NCBI RefSeq assembly: GCF_005796105.1
Contig: NZ_VAUO01000005.1
Location: 267,478-331,477 of the forward strand
Reading direction: 5' to 3'
Length of the DNA: 64,000 nt
Source of the DNA: Pseudomonas mosselii
GTDB taxonomy: Bacteria > Pseudomonadota > Gammaproteobacteria > Pseudomonadales > Pseudomonadaceae
Numbering within the stretch: position 1 is the stretch's first letter; every line of letters begins with the position of its first letter. Both the position numbers and the translations under genes were made by a program. Positions 63,965 through 64,000 of this stretch are shown piece after piece. Under the pieces are notes generated by a model that saw only the letters and a program-made list of their open reading frames with translations, ran no database searches and was not told the origin of the DNA.

Positions 63965-64000
63965 AACTGGTCAAGCAATTTTGGACACCGGTTAAGGTTC
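63963..64000. mobile_element. Possible insertion-sequence end truncated by the window
   Basis: Sequence from 63963 (TGAACTGGTCAAGCAATTTT, then GGACACCGG) replaces the expected second arm of the palindrome. A terminal TG with a GGACACC stretch is the sort of end seen in IS3-type elements. Only 38 bp are visible and no transposase or second end can be seen, so this is tentative. Confidence 0.4.

Overview
The window is a high-GC gammaproteobacterial chromosome segment, almost certainly from the Pseudomonas putida group. Evidence: a pcaBDC protocatechuate block, a ttgABC/ttgR solvent and drug efflux locus with a recognisable TtgR operator, phaG (mcl-polyhydroxyalkanoate precursor supply), OprD-type porins, an algU-mucA-mucB-mucD locus without mucC, and many P. 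putida-type REP palindromes in the gaps. From memory the gene order follows P. putida KT2440 from roughly pcaT to mucD; no alignment was run.

Layout. 1-6.6 kb: protocatechuate branch of the beta-ketoadipate pathway (MFS transporter tail, pcaB, pcaD, pcaC), then a DUF962 membrane protein, a Crp/Fnr regulator, a LysR regulator and an OprD-family porin. 6.9-15.1 kb: ttgC-ttgB-ttgA operon, divergent ttgR, and a 14-TM drug exporter. 15.5-24.3 kb: small metabolic genes with their regulators (oxaloacetate decarboxylase, LysR/metallo-beta-lactamase-fold pair, NAD(P)-binding oxidoreductase, LysR/thiamine-diphosphate decarboxylase pair, AraC/monooxygenase pair, flavin reductase). 24.4-26.7 kb: a secreted 13-residue tandem-repeat protein, a DUF347 membrane protein and a decayed Fic pseudogene. 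26.8-33.8 kb: a 2-oxoglutarate/dicarboxylate transporter with a sigma-54 promoter beside its likely two-component system (dctB/dctD or mifSR type), then periplasmic beta-glucosidase bglX. 34.1-41.1 kb: TPM protein, methyltransferase, a DUF6765-like protein in a lower-GC patch, a SIR2-like DUF4917 protein, a SulP transporter and tRNA-Gly(CCC). 41.2-47.6 kb: phaG, an RsuA-type pseudouridine synthase, a Cys-rich protein, a diguanylate cyclase, a Tyr/Pro-rich lipoprotein, an enoyl-CoA hydratase-family hydrolase and ung. 47.7-55.3 kb: a complete tricarboxylate uptake system (opdH-tctCBA plus an AbrB-family protein, divergent from tctDE). 55.4-59.6 kb: HDOD protein, ygfZ, sdhE-ygfX and nadB. 60.0-63.8 kb: the AlgU envelope-stress sigma factor locus. 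The window ends in a REP-type palindrome that appears to be interrupted by foreign, possibly insertion-sequence, DNA.

How the genes work together: most of the window is uptake and catabolism of aromatic and organic acids (pca genes, kgtP with dctBD, tct system with opdH) together with envelope defence (Ttg efflux, AlgU/MucABD). The least explained parts are the tandem-repeat secreted protein, the perfect 27-bp hairpin at 23.05 kb, the DUF6765-like/DUF4917 pair at 36-39 kb and the interrupted repeat at the right end. I found no CRISPR array, prophage, or convincing multi-gene new system.
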